From: JBBRMY01 sp038230595
GTDB lineage: Bacteria > Bacteroidota > Ignavibacteria > Tepidaquicellales > Tepidaquicellaceae
Direction of reading: 5' to 3'
Assembly (NCBI GenBank): GCA_038230595.1
Contig: JBBRMY010000159.1
Coordinates: 1 to 5,594, forward strand
Length of the DNA stretch: 5,594 nt
The notes beneath the pieces are model-generated. The model was not told where the DNA came from, made no database searches, and was given only the letters and a program-made list of their open reading frames with translations. The stretch's first letter is position 1, and each line of letters starts with the position of its first letter. The position numbers and the translations under genes were made by a program. Positions 5,474-5,594 of the stretch are shown here, piece after piece.

Positions 5474-5594
5474 CAGAAAGGAACTACAAAATTATGGATA
5501 CTAAAAGATCCTACCGTAGCTTTGACAAGGAATTTAAGGTCAATGCTGTTAAGCTTGTTCTGGAAGGAACTCGCTCCATGTCCAAGATCGCCCG
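5442..5594 (+). mobile_element. Left end of an IS3-family insertion sequence (runs off the window)
   Basis: The transposase gene orfA begins at 5494. Upstream, TGAATTACACTCC (5442-5454) has the TG start and the spaced C-rich pattern of IS3-family left inverted repeats; by my recollection it resembles the IS150 end TGTACTGCACCC at 8 of 12 positions. The 52-base gap from this end to orfA is normal for the family. The exact boundary is not proven because the right end and target duplication lie outside. A small inverted repeat, AATTAC (5444-5449) and GTAATT (5462-5467), lies just inside the proposed end. Confidence 0.5.
5494..5594 (+). CDS. IS3-family transposase OrfA, N-terminal fragment
   Basis: Thirty-three codons are visible before the window ends. 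After a basic start (MDTKRSYRSF) comes DKEFKVNAVKLVLEGTRSMSKIA, the beginning of the HTH_Tnp_1 helix-turn-helix domain (pattern: EFK..AVKLV.E...S....A). OrfA binds the IS ends; in IS3 elements it is fused by programmed frameshift to the catalytic DDE OrfB, expected just to the right of this window. ATG 5494 is supported by AAAGGA at 5477-5482, 11 bases upstream. The end of the fragment uses G+C-richer codons than its neighbours, which fits acquired DNA. Whether the full copy is intact cannot be told. Confidence 0.88.
   Translation, partial: MDTKRSYRSFDKEFKVNAVKLVLEGTRSMSKIA

Overview
The window is A+T-rich bacterial DNA. All of its genes lie on the + strand. The best clue to its origin is the gene at 4057-5331, which ends in a type IX secretion (T9SS) sorting domain with the motif NYPNPFNPTTKIKY. 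This C-terminal domain belongs to the Bacteroidota/Chlorobiota/Ignavibacteriota group, and this wording is especially common in Ignavibacteria-like genomes, so I infer an Ignavibacteriota or close relative (moderate confidence). Most starts here lack a clear Shine-Dalgarno sequence, which fits that group.

Layout. (1) 2-1696: 3' part of a periplasmic solute-binding protein of family 5 (SBP_bac_5), closest in motifs to the YejA-type peptide-binding subunit of an ABC importer; its signal peptide lies outside the window. A strong intrinsic terminator follows (1724-1756). (2) 1697-2189: 493 bases without a credible gene but full of structure: the terminator, a 19-bp tandem duplication, a small hairpin, an 8-bp inverted repeat, a 151-bp imperfect palindrome (1918-2068) and a nested double-stem palindrome (2099-2143). 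A 10-bp direct repeat, CGAATTGCCC, brackets most of it. I read this as a possible non-autonomous palindromic (MITE/REP-like) element or cluster of such elements. (3) 2190-3969: a GNAT acetyltransferase overlapped by 8 bp by a TTG-started ArsB-family arsenite permease; the two form a tight operon. (4) 4057-5331: secreted seven-repeat beta-propeller protein with a T9SS C-terminal domain. (5) 5332-5594: a short palindrome, an 84-bp reading frame with an unusually good ribosome-binding site, and the left end of an IS3-family insertion sequence whose orfA runs off the window edge.

How the genes relate. The GNAT/arsB pair looks like one translationally coupled unit, but no arsR or arsC is visible, so an arsenic role rests on the permease alone. 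The binding protein and the propeller protein appear independent of it: one is closed off by a terminator, the other has its own 87-bp upstream gap and a signal peptide. The IS at the right edge and the palindromic cluster at 1.7-2.2 kb show that this is a region open to insertion.

I see no complete new multi-gene system. The most unusual parts are the palindromic intergenic element, the GNAT-ArsB coupling, and the short frame that the IS3 element may have interrupted.
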